From contig NC_051070.1 in the NCBI RefSeq assembly GCF_004664715.2, forward strand, positions 40,450,456-40,514,455: 64,000 nucleotides of DNA. Direction: 5' to 3'. Below the pieces are notes generated by a model. That model worked only from the letters and a program-made list of their open reading frames with translations, searched no databases and was not told the DNA's origin. Source of the stretch: Peromyscus leucopus (taxonomy: Eukaryota > Chordata > Mammalia > Rodentia > Cricetidae). The number at the start of each line of letters is the position of its first letter. Within the stretch, counting starts at the first letter, position 1. The translations under genes were made by a program, and so were the position numbers. Shown here in pieces: positions 45,655 through 57,615 of the stretch.

Positions 45655-46935
45655 CCCTCTACAAGTCTGCAATCCCACTAACAGTGAGTTAACATTCCCT
45701 TTCCACCATATCCTCTCCTTTATCGGCAACCTGTGGTTGTTTATTTGATCTTTGCTACTCTGAGTGGAGTAAGATGAAATTTCAAAGGTATTTTGCTTTA
45801 TATTTCCCTAATTACTAAGGACAATGAACATTTTAAGAGGTATTTCTTGGAATTTTCATTTTTCTTTAAGAACTCTGTTCTGATCTCTAGCCCACCAACT
45901 TTTCTTTGAATGGCCCATTTGATTTTGATTTTCTTTTTGCTTTTTTTTTGAGTTAATTCTATATTTTTATATTAATCATCTGTCAAATATATACTTGAAA
46001 ATATTTTCTCCCATCCTTTGGGCTTCCGTTTAACTCAATTGGTTATATCTTCCTTATGAAGAAAGGTTTTAGTTTTATGAGGTCCCACTTATAAATGGAA
46101 CTCAATTGGTTATAGCCTTACCTGTGAAGAAGGATTTTAGTTTTATGAGGTCCCACTTGTAAATGGTTGGCCTCTATGTCAGGACAAATGTGGTCCTATT
46201 CATAAAATGCTTCCCAACACCAAAAGCATGCAAAGTACTGAACTTGTTTGCTTGTAGTAGTTTCAGTGTTTCATGTTTAAATTTTTTTAATCCATTTTCA
46301 TTTAGGTATTATGCAAGGTGGTACATAAGAGTCTAATTTTATTCTTTGACATGTAGACATCCATTTTTTTTTCAGCATTATTTGTTTAGGATACTGTCTT
46401 TTTGTCAATGTGTGTTATTGCCAACTTTTCAAAATATTAGATAGCTATAGTTTCATGGACTTACGTTTGGGTCTTCAATTATGTTCTATTTCTCTACATG
46501 CCCTTTTTGTATCAGTACCATATTGTCTTTATCACTGTGGATCTGTAATTTATTTTTAGGTCAACAATGGTGATCCCTCCAGCATTGTTACCACAGGCAT
46601 TTTCTGGTTCCATAGGTTTTTTTCTATTTCTGTCAAGAATGATACAAGGATTTTAACACGATTTCACTGAAACTGTAAATGGATTTTGATAGCCTGGTTA
46701 ACCAATCTATGAACATGGAATGACTTTTAATTTTCTGTTGTATTTATCTCCTTTTCTAGAGATTTAATGTTTTCATTTTAAGGTCTTTTACCTCCCTTTT
46801 TACCTCCCTTATTCCTGATTAATTTGTTTCCTTTAAGGCAATTGTTAATAGGAGTGTGTTCACTATCTCTTTCTCTGTATATTTTTTGGTGTTACATAGA
46901 AAAGGTATTGATTTTTTCCACATTAAATCTATTAA
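45655..46935 (-). mobile_element. Ancient L1 ORF2, inverted
   Basis: Long reversed L1 ORF2 match: gcaatcccactaacagtgagtt, tctgatctctagcccacc, ttcccatcctttgggcttccg, ttgtatcagtaccatattgtc, gatagcctggttaaccaatc. With 42745-43133 and 43585-43645 it forms one inverted L1 opened up by later insertions. Contains a 67/68-bp tandem duplication. Confidence 0.8.
46032..46166. repeat. 67/68-bp tandem duplication in ancient L1
   Basis: 46032-46098 and 46099-46166 both run from aactcaattggttata to cccactt(a/g)taaatgg, with ten or so differences. Confidence 0.92.
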
Positions 46936-47604
46936 CAACAGCACTCTAATTGGACTTAAGGCTGGCTCAACAAAGGGAGATCATACATTTTGGAAGGCAT
47001 GGGAGTCCTTGTATTCACAGATAAGCAGTAGGAGAACCAGGAATGTTAAACATATGAGCTTGTTCCTTCAAAGAGAGGGATGTATAACCTTTTTCTCTGC
47101 TCATAAGCCTGGAAGCACTCATGGTTTATAGCCTGGTGACACTTGCTAGTCACAAATACTTGGCAAGGTTTCCATTACTAGGCATTACAGATTTCTCTGC
47201 AACTACCAGGTAGCAGAGATTACACTACATCCTCCTCCAGACAATTCCTAGGAGCTTGAAAATCTATTAAAAATATCTTTATGATAGATGTCATGTGTAG
47301 GAAATCTATAGATCCCATCTTTATGAAAAAAATGTCATATGAACTTCACAAAGAGTTTTCATGTAGTTATGTCTTGAGCTTTATTGGACACATGGGATTG
47401 AGTTGTTTTTCACCAGAGCTTTTCCCCTCAAAACTATGCTATGTTTAAATATCCTGAAATACATCAATCAGCATCAGACTCTAAGTGTTGAACCAACACT
47501 GGTTACTGAATCAGGCTGAATCAAACTATCTTTTTTACTTTATTATCATTTTTCTTCTGCTTGTAGTGGTTGCAGAAAACATTATAATAACTGGTAATGA
47601 AACA
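46936..47604. other. Unrecognised stretch
   Basis: Mixed composition with no family I can name and no coding signal. Confidence 0.4.
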
Positions 47605-48079
47605 TGTAACATGAATCTTAAAAGGTCTTATTAATAAAAAGCAAGCCTCGAGCCACGTATTAGGGTGAGCGCTGAAAGATCAGAGAAATAGAACCAGCCA
47701 CAGCTAACCTCACCTTGCCAATTCCTCAGCTGATCCCTTTACCTCAGATTGGAAGCCTCTTGTGTCCTCATCTGAATGGATCTCAGCTGAACTGCTGCTC
47801 AAAAGCCTAAAAGCTTAACAAGAGCTAGTTCCTGGTCCTCATGCCTTATATTCCTTTCTGTTCCCTGCCATTACTTCCTGGGATTAAATGCGAGAGTCAC
47901 CATGCCTGGCTGTTTCCAGTGTGGCTGTGAACTCACAGAGATCCAGATGAATCTCTGCCTCCAGAATGCTAGGATTAAAGGTGTGTGTGCCACCACTTTC
48001 TGGCCTCTATGTCTATCTAGCAGCTGTTCTGTTCTCTGACCCCAGATAAGTTTATTAAGGTGCACAATGTATCACCACA
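47605..48079 (-). mobile_element. Composite LTR-like repeat with B1-like core (copy 2)
   Basis: Best-preserved copy, 475 bp. On the minus strand it begins TGTGGTGATACATTG, has cttatctggggtcagagaac, a B1-like core (ggtggcacacacacctttaatc, gatctctgtgagttc), aatataaggcatgaggacc (TATA-like), cagcagttcagctgag, and ends attaataagacc...catgttaca. TG...CA termini and gaaaca/gaaacc at 47599-47604 and 48080-48085 (5 of 6) support LTR-type integration. Confidence 0.75.
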
Positions 48080-48835
48080 GAAACCCAACTATCTGTTGCT
48101 AATAAAGAATTAGATCTTAGGGGAGAAATTTTAACTGCCACTTTACTAAACCATCATACTTTCTGACTATATATACATCTGCAGAATAAGTATCCTTTCT
48201 CTTCATCATTAACAAAACAAGCAAAAAATCTCTTCTTATTGCAAGAGAAAGAGACCATTACAGAAAGACACATTTTTGTTGTTGTTGTTGTTGTTGTTGT
48301 CAAGCATACAGAGAACAAATATAATGTGGTATCCACTTGCAACTGATACATACAGAGCCTGCATCTAGGCTTCAGGAAGAGGAGGCAAAATCCTGCAAAA
48401 GCCAAAAGAACATGAAGTTGGTTTTGTGTTTTTCTCTCTCCTAGATATATCACAAGGGCTATAACCATGAAAATTAAGCATCATGTTTGCCTAAGCAAAA
48501 GTGAATGATAATAATTTCAGTGGGCATGAAATTTCATTTCATGGTAACATGGAAAGGGGAAAGCTCTTGTAGACCTCAACTCTAGACAAATTACTACATT
48601 CAACTGGAGAATGTTGAGAGTGGGATATAGTCCTCTCCCAAGGAAGAGTCCCAGTAGCAACTTGTCCAATAGCAACTTCTCAGACATGAGATCAAATATC
48701 TGCATGCAGATAACAATGTACTGTGTATGACTGAGCAGGTTGTATTTATATATTTAGAAATACACATTTCCATACACATGCACACATGTGAGAGCAAATG
48801 GTCCTCAGGGACCTCTGATGATGGGTTATTTTGCT
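48080..48835. other. Unrecognised stretch with (GTT)n
   Basis: (GTT)n at about 48274-48300; otherwise nothing recognised. Confidence 0.45.
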
Positions 48836-49030
48836 TTTAGTCACTGTGACAAAAATAACTGAGAAGAGAAAATTAAGGAAAGAAATAATCTGAGTTTATT
48901 CTATGACATAGACATAGACAACAGAGCTTGGCCTCTCAGCACTTCTGAAGGTCACTGAACTTTCCTGTCACAATTACACCTATAGTATATGTCTTGCCAC
49001 AGACAATTTCAGGTATAACCTAGAAGTTAA
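48836..49030 (+). repeat. Probable old dispersed rodent repeat
   Basis: ttgcttttagtcactgtgacaaaaataactgag, then gtttattctatgacatag and cacttctgaaggtcactg. A related arrangement is at 52683-53045. Name uncertain. Confidence 0.4.
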
Positions 49031-49685
49031 AAAAATTTCCCTACATAGAACAAGTAGTAACAAAAGTACTATAAGCAGAATATTTGTCTCATTGAAATAA
49101 GACTAAACAACAACAACCACAATAGCAAAATCTAGGCATGGTATAGCACACCGACAAAACAAGAACTCACTGCAGATAGAAACAGGTTGATCAGGAATTC
49201 TAGACAATTTAGTGAATTTGAAGCCAACCAAGAATACACAAAATACTGTCTCAGAAACAGACAAATAGCAAAAAAATGATTTTAGAAAATAGGAAGAAGA
49301 GGAGGTCAGGAGAACCAGCAGAATTTAAGAAGAGAACATTCCAAAGACAATTTTATAAAACTGATAGATTATATGAATTAGATGAGACAAATGTGTTTAT
49401 AGAATACAGATATAGTCTAGCCAAAATGGAATATGTATATTGTTATATTAAAGGAAATAATAACATGATTATAAAGGTTTCTATGAAGAAAATATTAGAG
49501 AAGAAAGCATGCTACAGTCAGTATAACAGATTATTACTAAATTAATTAATAACTAGGCTTATATTATCCTCATTAGCAACACAAAACAAATCAGTTAAAA
49601 GTATCCAAATATAACCCATAATTCTAAAATTCAATTTTTAAATCATAAAGCTACAAATGCACTTTAACAAACATAAACATTAGAC
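49031..49685. other. AT-rich stretch, nothing recognised
   Basis: Has one 89-codon frame (49276-49545) with no known motif in AT-rich sequence; likely chance. Confidence 0.45.
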
Positions 49686-49686
49686 T

Positions 49687-50785
49687 TAAGAAATCATCAG
49701 GGAAATGCAAATCAAAACAACTCTGAGATACTACCTTACGCCTGTCAGAATGGCTAAGATCAAAAACACTGAAGACACTTTATGCTAGAGAGGATGTGGA
49801 GCTAGGGGAACTCTCCTCCACTGCTGGTGGGAATGCAAACTTGTACAACCACTTTGGAAATCAATATGGCGCTTTCTTAGAAAATTGGGAGTCAATCTCC
49901 CCCAAGATCCAGCTATACCACTCTTGGGCATATACCCAAGGAATGCTCAATCATACCACAAGAGCACTTGCTCAGCTATGTTCATATCAGCATTGTTTGT
50001 AATAGCCAAAACCTGGAAACAACCTAGATGCCCTTCAACTGAAGAATGGATAAATAAAATGTGGTACATATTCACAATGGAATACTACTCAGCAGAGAAA
50101 AACAGTGACATCATGAGGTTTGCAGGCAAATGGATGGATCTAGAAAAAATCATCCTGAGTGAGGTAACCCAGACTCAGAAAGACAAACATGGTATGTACT
50201 CACTCACAGGAGGATACTAGATGTGGAACAAGGATGACTGGACTGCTACTCATATCACCAGGGAGGCTACCTGGAAAACAGGACCCCAAGAAAGACACAG
50301 GGATTGCCCAATGACAGAGAAATGGATGAGATCTACATGAACAACCTGGACATGAGTTGAAACCAAGATTGCATAAAGCACAGGGACAAATAGCCAAACG
50401 AATGGAAACACATGAACTATGAACGAATGGCTGAGGGGCCCCCAACTGGATCAGGCCCTCTGAATGATTGAGACGGTTGATTGGCTTGATCTGTTTGGGA
50501 GGCATCCAGGCAGCGGGACCAGGTCCTGTGATCATTGCATGAGTTAGCTGTTTGAAACCTGGGGCTTATGCAGGGTCGCTAGGCTCAGCCTGGGAGGAGG
50601 AGACTAGACCTGCCTGGACTGAGTCTACCAGGTTGATCTCAGTCCTAGGGAGAGGCTTTGCTCTGAGGAGGTAGGAATGGGGGGTGTGCTGGGGGGAAGG
50701 GGAGGGGGCAGGAAGGGGGAGAACAAGGGAATCTGTGGCTGATATGTAGAACTGAATTGTATTGTAAAATAAACTTAAAAAAAAA
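49687..50785 (+). mobile_element. 5'-truncated LINE-1
   Basis: Matches the full-length L1 from about 7028 onward. The last ORF2 frame (49885-50220, ending SLTGGY-stop) is open and about 92% like its counterpart at 7220-7555. The 3'UTR lacks the part equivalent to 7692-8055. It ends in an A-rich tail at 50773-50788. No TSD was found by eye. Confidence 0.93.
49885..50220 (+). pseudogene. L1 ORF2 C-terminal fragment
   Basis: A 111-codon open tail of ORF2 (GVNLPQDPAIPLLGIYPRN; EVTQTQKDKHGMYSLTGGY). It lacks endonuclease, RT and most of the C-terminal domain, so no function is expected. Confidence 0.9.
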
Positions 50786-50788
50786 AAG

Positions 50789-51800
50789 AATTAATGACAA
50801 GATGAAATCCTTTAGTGACTCATTCATTGCCCAATATCAGTGGAAGTACATACTCTATAATCCATTGATTTCTCATTGACTTCACACTTTTACCTTGTTC
50901 CCATGTATCCAAACCCCTTTGTGAATAAATAGAGTTTCAGTAAAGGTGAATATCTTTGGCAGGGGTTGCCTACTTTAACCCAAAATTGTAACCATCACCA
51001 TAAAAATAAATAAATAAATAAAAATCTGAAAATCTTGCTTGGAAATGAGTGCAATATATTTCTTGAACAGGAATATAATCCATGTGGTTATTTTTACATC
51101 TCAGCCACAGACTTGCGAGTAATTAAATTATCTATTTTTTAATTTGCCTCTTTACAAACATATTTTTATAATATATACTATATGTAATGTACTATATTAT
51201 AAATATTATATGTAATAAAGTATATATAAACAAATATCACAAATTCAGTTTAAAAAACAATATTTTATCCAAAAATTAATTCTTTTCCTTGTATTACATG
51301 ACATTAAATGAAAAAGAAACGTCAACCAAGATTAAACACCCAAAACTGAGAGCCACGAGAATGCTCAGCAAGTAAAAGGTGCCAGAAGACAAGCATGGGG
51401 AAGTAAGTTTGATTGTGGAACCCCATGTGATAGGAGCAGAAAACCAATCCCTCTGAGTGTTTGCTGCTCTTTCCTACAAATGCACCAAGGCACATGAACA
51501 AACAAGTGAATAAAAACTGGAAAAAACAGCAACATTGAGGTAGACACTCTGTAGTGTATTTCCAGAGACCTGAGGACTTTCACACTCTCTGTGGTGGGAA
51601 ATGAGAAACTGAAACTGCTTATATTGGTTCCCATCGAAGAAAATGATGATGTGTGGATATGAAATAGCAGCAGAACTCTGTCCTGTTACTTATGTTATGT
51701 AAAGAACATTACAGGTGTCTTCTAAAGAAAGGGTTGTTTTAAGAATTTAGTAATCTTTTTATAACTGTCTATGTATTATTATTTATACAAAAATGTTCAT
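50789..51800. other. AT-rich stretch, nothing recognised
   Basis: Includes a TAAA run at 51005-51022 and very AT-rich 51160-51240. No repeat family seen. Confidence 0.5.
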
Positions 51801-51804
51801 TTAG

Positions 51805-51960
51805 GACTGCAGAGATTGTTCAGTGCTTAAGTGCCCTGGCTGCTCTTCTTGAGGAGGACAAGTTACATTACCAGCCCCAACAGGGTTGCCTCCAATCCAT
51901 TTGTTTGTATCTCTAATTCAAGAAGATCTGATGTCCACTTTGGAATTTAATAGATTTTTT
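51805..51960 (+). mobile_element. Decayed B2/B3-type SINE
   Basis: ggactgcagagattgttcagtgcttaag, ccctggctgctcttcttgagg and gaagatctgatgtccac follow the B2-family order. Confidence 0.6.
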
Positions 51961-52021
51961 CACACAGAGTCAAAAATGTTGATTCATAAAACATAAAAAG
52001 GACAATTAAATTATTGTGAGT

Positions 52022-52406
52022 TGTAGCTAGAGTTTTCCTGCCTGGCCCACAGACAGGACAAATCTCTCTCAGCCTCCAGTCCCACAGTCACTCAGACCCA
52101 ACCAAATAAACATGCAGAGACTTATATTGCTTACAAAATGTATGGCCATGGCAGGCTTCTTGCTAACTGTTCTTATATCTTAAATTAACCCAATCTATAA
52201 GTTGCCATGTGGCTCGTGGCTTACCAGTATCTTGCATGTTGTTACTCATGGTGGCGGGTGGCAACATCTCCCTGCCTCAGCCTTCCACTTCCCAGAATTC
52301 TCTTTTCTCCTTGTCCGGCCTATATTTCCTGCCTGGCTACTGGCCAATCAGTGTTTTACTTATTAACCAATCAGAGCAACACATTTAAAATACAAAACTT
52401 TCCACA
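52022..52406 (-). mobile_element. Solo LTR, inverted
   Basis: Minus strand begins TGTGGAAAGTTTTG and ends ...CTAGCTACA; contains ctctgattggttaataag and a long block shared with the LTRs at 36892 and 54324. The hexamer gtgagt occurs at 52016-52021 and 52410-52415, with three extra A bases before the right copy, so a 6-bp TSD is likely. Confidence 0.88.
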
Positions 52407-52410
52407 AAAG

Positions 52411-52566
52411 TGAGTGCACACATTCATGCCATGACACATGTGGAGCTCAGAGGGCATCTTGCAGAATCAGGTGGTTCTCTCTTAGCATGAGAGTTCTGGG
52501 AACCCAGCTCAAGTCCTTAGGCTTAGTGGCAAGTAACTTAGTCAGCTGAGCCATTTTGCTGGTCCC
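52411..52566 (-). mobile_element. B3/B2-type SINE, inverted
   Basis: catgacacatgtggagctcagaggg, gagttctgggaacccagctcaagtc, and agctgagccattttgctgg (reverse of a Pol III-box head) in order. Confidence 0.7.
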
Positions 52567-52682
52567 CAGGATTATATTTTTTGTTGCATTTTTTAAATTC
52601 ATTTTAATTTTTATAATAATAAAATATCAATCTTACATGTAAACTGATTTTTACTTCTTAATGAATGTATTTATGAGAACAT

Positions 52683-53045
52683 ACTGTCTTAGTTGGTCTT
52701 CTATTGCAGTAAAGAGGCACCACAACCAAGAAAACCCTAAAAAAATAGAATATTTTATTGGGGCTCGCTTACAATTTCAGCAGGTTAGTCCATTGTCATC
52801 ACGGCAGGGAACATGGTGGCACACATCCTGACATGGTGCAAGAGATGTAGCTGAGAGTTCTGCATCAGGATCTGCCCCCATGGGGAAGGGAGAGACATGG
52901 GGTCCAGCTTGAGCATTGGAAACCTCAAAGATCACCCCCAGTGACACACTTCCTTTAACAAGGGCACACTTTCTAATCCCTCCCAAATAGAGCCACTACC
53001 CGATGATTAAGATTTCTCACATATGAGCTTTTTGGGGTTATTGTT
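52683..53045 (-). repeat. Common rodent dispersed repeat
   Basis: tagttggtcttctattgcagtaaagagg, tattttattggggctcgctt, ttagtccattgtcatcacggcagggaacatgg, gacacacttcctttaacaagg. Very abundant in rodent genomes as I recall; I cannot name it securely. Orientation arbitrary. Confidence 0.55.
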
Positions 53046-53504
53046 ATTTTAAAAGCTACACATCTAATATATTAAATCTTAGAAAAGAACAAAATCTTAT
53101 TTCTATATTATATATGTTTTTTTCTGTATGATTATCAAACTAATGAAACTTTTCTGGATTTCTGCTGTTTAATAACTTTTTATTGAATCTTTTTTCATAC
53201 AATAAATTTCAATCATTGTTTACCCTCCCCCAATTTCTCCCAGACCCTTCCCATTTCCCCACCCACCAAATTTCTTCCTTTCTCTTTTTCTTTAGAAAAT
53301 AAACAAAAAGACACAATTCTTTAATTGATAAAACTGAAATACCTTGAGAGTAGAAATAGATCTTTCTTACATATTAATTTCAATTTATAAAATTAATGAA
53401 CCCAAAGCTCCCCAAAATCACAAATTTTATTACAGAAATTAGAAAAGGATTTGTCAGCTTAACTATTCCTCACCAGTTATCTAACCCATGAAACAAGGAG
53501 CATA
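53046..53504. other. AT-rich stretch, nothing recognised
   Basis: 53215-53290 is CT-rich (ccctcccccaatttctcccag), otherwise AT-rich. Confidence 0.45.
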
Positions 53505-53914
53505 TGAGGATGGGGCAAAACAGTTTGACCACACAACTGCCACGACAGGCTTAGAGGCCCAGAAAATAGCTTCTGTAACAGGCTTACTGGCAGGCAACAC
53601 CTAGATCCAGGAGAAGCCATGAGCTGACACTACCTGGGGAAAGCCTGCATCTAAGGGGAAATGTCTGGCATTCCAAACATTCCCTATACCCCTAGACAAA
53701 TGTCAGTCAATCAGGGTCCTGAATCCTGGAAATCCCTTTATCACAACCTCTGCTATGAAAAAATCCCACCCTGTCTGGGCTTAGGGTTCTCTGCTCTCAG
53801 TGCTACATCAGACAGAGTCCAAGCTCCAAGCTTGAAATAAAGCCTCTTTGTTTTTACATATGAGATTCGATCTCCATGGTGGACTTTGGGCATCTCTGAG
53901 ATCTGGGCATAAAA
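53505..53914 (+). mobile_element. Solo LTR, class-I-like (copy 1)
   Basis: Shares its whole length with 58703-59104: gcaaaacagtttgaccacac, tctgtaacaggcttactggcagg, ccctagacaaatgtcag, caatcagggtcctgaa (CCAAT region), a decayed TATA (gctatgaaaaaa), tgaaataaagcctc (polyadenylation signal) and the end gatctgggcataa. This U3-R-U5 wording is gammaretrovirus-like. Confidence 0.82.
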
Positions 53915-54084
53915 AGGAATGCTTCACTCTCATGAAAACTATCTTAGCCTACATGTTAAAATTATATTTATGTATTATTTATATGTGTGTACTATATTTA
54001 CATTAATCCACCTGCCCTTCTACTCATTTTAACCCCCTGGATTCTAAAATTCATCATCTCTCTTTTTTTTAATTATTGTTTTAA

Positions 54085-54115
54085 ACACACACACAGAGAC
54101 ACAGACACAGACACA

Positions 54116-54160
<45 letters not shown>
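54085..54160. repeat. (CA)n with (CAGA) interruptions
   Basis: acacacagagacacagacacagac followed by an uninterrupted (CA)n of about 40 bp. Confidence 0.95.
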
Positions 54161-54162
<2 letters not shown>

Positions 54163-54323
54163 TTAGGAATGATCACTTAGAATTGAACAAATAAATAAGG
54201 GCCTTATCCCTGGGGAAGACTAATTATCTTTAGCAAACTCTATATTACAGCAGTTCATCATTTAGCCCTGATACCTTGTGAGATTTCTCTTGTCCATCTT
54301 TATCCTACATTTTTGTTGTACTA

Positions 54324-54735
54324 TGTAGCTGAAAGTTTCCCTGGTCCTACCCAGCTCTCAGTCAGGACAAATCTCTCTCACATGCCAGTCCCACAGCTGC
54401 TCAGACCCAAATAAACATACAAAGGCTAATAATATTAATTAAAACTGCTGGGTCATTAGCTCAGGCTTACTACTAACTAGCTCTTACACTTAAACTCAGC
54501 CCATTTCTATTAATCTATCTGTTGCCACACTTTCTGTGGCTTTACCTGTGTGCCATTACAGGCTGCTTCCTGGATGGTGGGATTGCATCTTTCCACCTCT
54601 CCTTTCTCTTCCTGTCTATCTGCTTGGATTTCCTGCCTGCCTTTATGCTCCCTTGCCATAGGCCAATGCAGTTTCATTTATCAACCAATCAGAGTAACAC
54701 ACAGCTTTCAGCTTACAGAAATATATCCCACAGCA
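54324..54735 (-). mobile_element. Solo LTR with perfect 6-bp TSD, inverted
   Basis: Minus strand begins TGCTGTGGGATATATTTC and ends ...CAGCTACA, 412 bp, with tctgattggttgataaatg. It is flanked by gtacta at 54318-54323 and 54736-54741. The 6-bp TSD marks a class II (ERVK-like) integration, with internal genes lost by LTR-LTR recombination. It dates the family of similar LTRs here as class II. Confidence 0.95.
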
Positions 54736-54799
54736 GTACTATCAAATTATTTAGATCTAATTATTTAGGTTGTAAATATATTTAGATGAGCTTAAATAA

Positions 54800-55035
54800 T
54801 GTATGGTTGAATGTGCTGATTATCTCAGAACTTAGGAGGAAGACGCAGGAGGATCAGGGAGGGATTCATGTCTAGTCTTAATTATGGGGCAAATTCCAAG
54901 TCAGTTTGAGCCATGTGACCTTGTCACAAATATTAAAGAGAAAGAGAGAGGGATGGAGAAATAAGAGTAAAGGATAGAGGGATACAGGGAAGATAAAATA
55001 AGATGAGGGGAGAGAAAGAGTAAGAATATAAAAGG
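54800..55035 (+). mobile_element. Decayed B1 plus purine-rich tail
   Basis: tgattatctcagaacttaggagg, gacgcaggaggatc, gtttgagccatgtgaccttgtc follow B1 order; then a GA-rich stretch at 54935-55030. Confidence 0.5.
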
Positions 55036-57204
55036 TCTGTCATTCTACAGTTTGATAGTAGAGATTATTTTTATATTAATTATTCAATGTGCTACAGAAC
55101 TAGTAGCAGTGTATCTCACACAGTTCCTAGTATTTACCATATTTCAAAAATGTAAACAAAAAGATTTAGCTGCCAACTGTAAGGGATCATGGATTATGCA
55201 TTATAGTAAGGCAACTTCCACACCAGCTCTTTTCAGAATTTTTATAGGATCAAAAATCTGTATGACCTTTGCTTGTGGACAATTGCTAAATCCTCCCTTT
55301 TTCTCCCTCCTCTTTCTAGTTTACCTATTTAATCTTTGTCTCATATTGAAAATGCTTTGCCTTCTCTAAGAAAATTGACTTTTCTAACAATCTGCAGTTT
55401 TTTGTTGTTTTTTTTTGTTGTTGTTGTTGTTTTAATGGACTCAGAAGATTTTTTTTCTTTTTATCCATCGTCTTTGTAATTATTCTGCTTTTATTCTCAA
55501 GTGATAGTAAATTTATTTGAATATTAATTCTTTAGTAGAACAATTTTTACCTACAGAACTTTAGGAATGGATATTAAACATTATTTTCCAAATCATCATA
55601 ACCTATTTCTTCCACTCAACTATACCACTGTACAGCAAGAGAACTTCCTGAGTCCTGGTCCTGTGGTCCTTGTTCCTTTATTCCTTCCTCTCTGATGCTT
55701 TAGTACTTCTTAGCCTAATGTTTTACTTCTGTCTGCATACCTTCCTCCTTATCTGAGGCTTGGAAAGTTGCCAAAAGTAGAAAATAGTTCAAACAACTTG
55801 TTTACTTTTTTCAGATTGCCAAGTTGCTCTTATGAGTTTTGCTTTTTGTTTTTTCTTTCTCATTTCATTTCAAACACTAAACATGAAAACAGATATTCAT
55901 TTGTCTCTACTGGTTATTGTAACTTCATTACTAAGGCATTGCCAATAAGCAATTTGTAATATAATGGTGTAATAAATTCCAATTTTTAAGTAATTAAAAA
56001 TAAATACCATCAAGAAAAAATTCTGAAGTTCTTAAAGTATACGCATGTCGCATTTCATTAAGATATGTACAGCATTGCAGTTCCAAATGAAACTGACATG
56101 TTTAAGAATACTTATTGGAGAGTCTCAAAATACTAATCTAGAATTGATCCTGTCATTTCTGTACAAAAACATGTGACCATCACTAATGCAACAGAGTACA
56201 CAAACTTCAAAGCACTGCTAATGAATTTAGGGTGATGACCCACCTGAAATTCTGGACCAAGGAATGAAGATTAAAAACAATAGTAACAGAACAACTTCTT
56301 CCACATATTTTAAATAATACTACTGCTGTCATTAAATCTAGGCTATGTCTCTGTACTTGCATGTTTCTTTTTGCCTTCCAATTTTCCATTTTTCCTTCTT
56401 AAGGGTCTGAATTACAGTAGAAATATAGAATCATTAATGAGAAGAGAATCTTCACAATACTCACATTGCTTCTTCTTCTTTCTTTGTTCCTGGAAACTTA
56501 TGCACAAGAGAAGAGGTAATTAGAATATGGAATTCATGACTGATCTCAAAGTTTTCACTTTAACCTTATACGAGGTCAGATCTGTCCCTACATAATAATA
56601 ATATGGATATCAGGAATGACACTCACATCATCAGACTTGGAAACAGGTGCCTTTTAGGTACTTTGCCCTCTCACTGACCCATATATGTCACTTAAAATCT
56701 ATCTTTACCTTTTTTCTTATCCATATTATTCCAAAGTCTGAGGTACTCATTAAAAAGTACCTATATTTGACAAACTACATTCAATTACATGTTCTGTATC
56801 ACAGAGTTGAAAAAGGAGCTCTTACATACATAAGCTCTACATTTTTCATAAAATCTCTGCTTATCTTTGTCTATTAAAGTAACATTCATTATCCAACATA
56901 AAAAACTGACAATTTGCTTTTATTGTGCAATGAGTGATCATGGACACTACCATTACTTCTTATTTCACATTCCAACAGTGCTGCTAGAACATTCATTCAC
57001 CAAAATTTTCTAACAAAAATGCCAATGTTATTGAATCAGTTGAAACACTGGTATCTTATATGCAGGCTTTAAGCCAGTGTGTTTTGGTATTGTTAGTATA
57101 GAGGTACTCTTTGCTGCAATTCTTTCTATATTTTATTCATTTTTTTCTTAATGTATTATTCAAAGGTTTAGCATAGAGGATTCAAATACTAAATGAAGCA
57201 TGAT
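55036..57204. other. AT-rich stretch, nothing recognised
   Basis: About 2.2 kb. A (TTG)n tract at 55398-55432. The 105-codon frame at 55052-55369 is hydrophobic but sits in AT-rich DNA without a recognised motif. Confidence 0.45.
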
Positions 57205-57615
57205 CCTAATTAGTTTTAACAATAAAAACTCAGAGTTAGATATTGAGTGTGAAAGTTGAAAGATCAGAGAAGCAGAGCATCAGCCACTAGAAACTTCTTA
57301 CCTCTATGAATCCTCAGACCAAATTGGGAGATGAGATCCTGTCTCTACCTGTTTTATATTCCTGTCTCCTCCCCTGCTAGTGGTGGCATTAAAGGCATGC
57401 ACCACCAACTCCTGGCTCTGTTTATCTTTCCAATAAATAGTTCAGTCTTGTATATCCTAGGGTGGCCTTGAATTCTTGATCTTCCTGCTTCCTCCATGCA
57501 AGTGCTGGGATTAAAGGTATGTGCCACCAATGTCCAGCCTCTATGGTTAACTAGTAGCTAGCTCTGCCCTCTCATCTTCAGGCTAGCTTCATTTGTCAGA
57601 ACACAAACAAAATAT
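57205..57615 (-). mobile_element. Composite LTR-like repeat with B1-like core (copy 3)
   Basis: Minus-strand order as in copy 2: B1-like core (tggcacatacctttaatccc) followed by a second B1-like half (ggtgcatgcctttaatgcc) and an end like tgagtttttattg. More diverged than copies 2 and 4. Confidence 0.55.

Noticed and set aside
47880..48010. Independent inverted B1 insertion
   Set aside because: The same B1-like blocks occur at the same place in the sister copies, so they are part of the composite element.
49276..49545. 89-codon Lys-rich frame as a gene
   Set aside because: No known motif and AT-rich surroundings; probably chance.
55052..55369. 105-codon hydrophobic frame as a small membrane protein
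   Set aside because: Lies in AT-rich DNA with T-rich codons, no motif, and no promoter or splice context; chance is enough.
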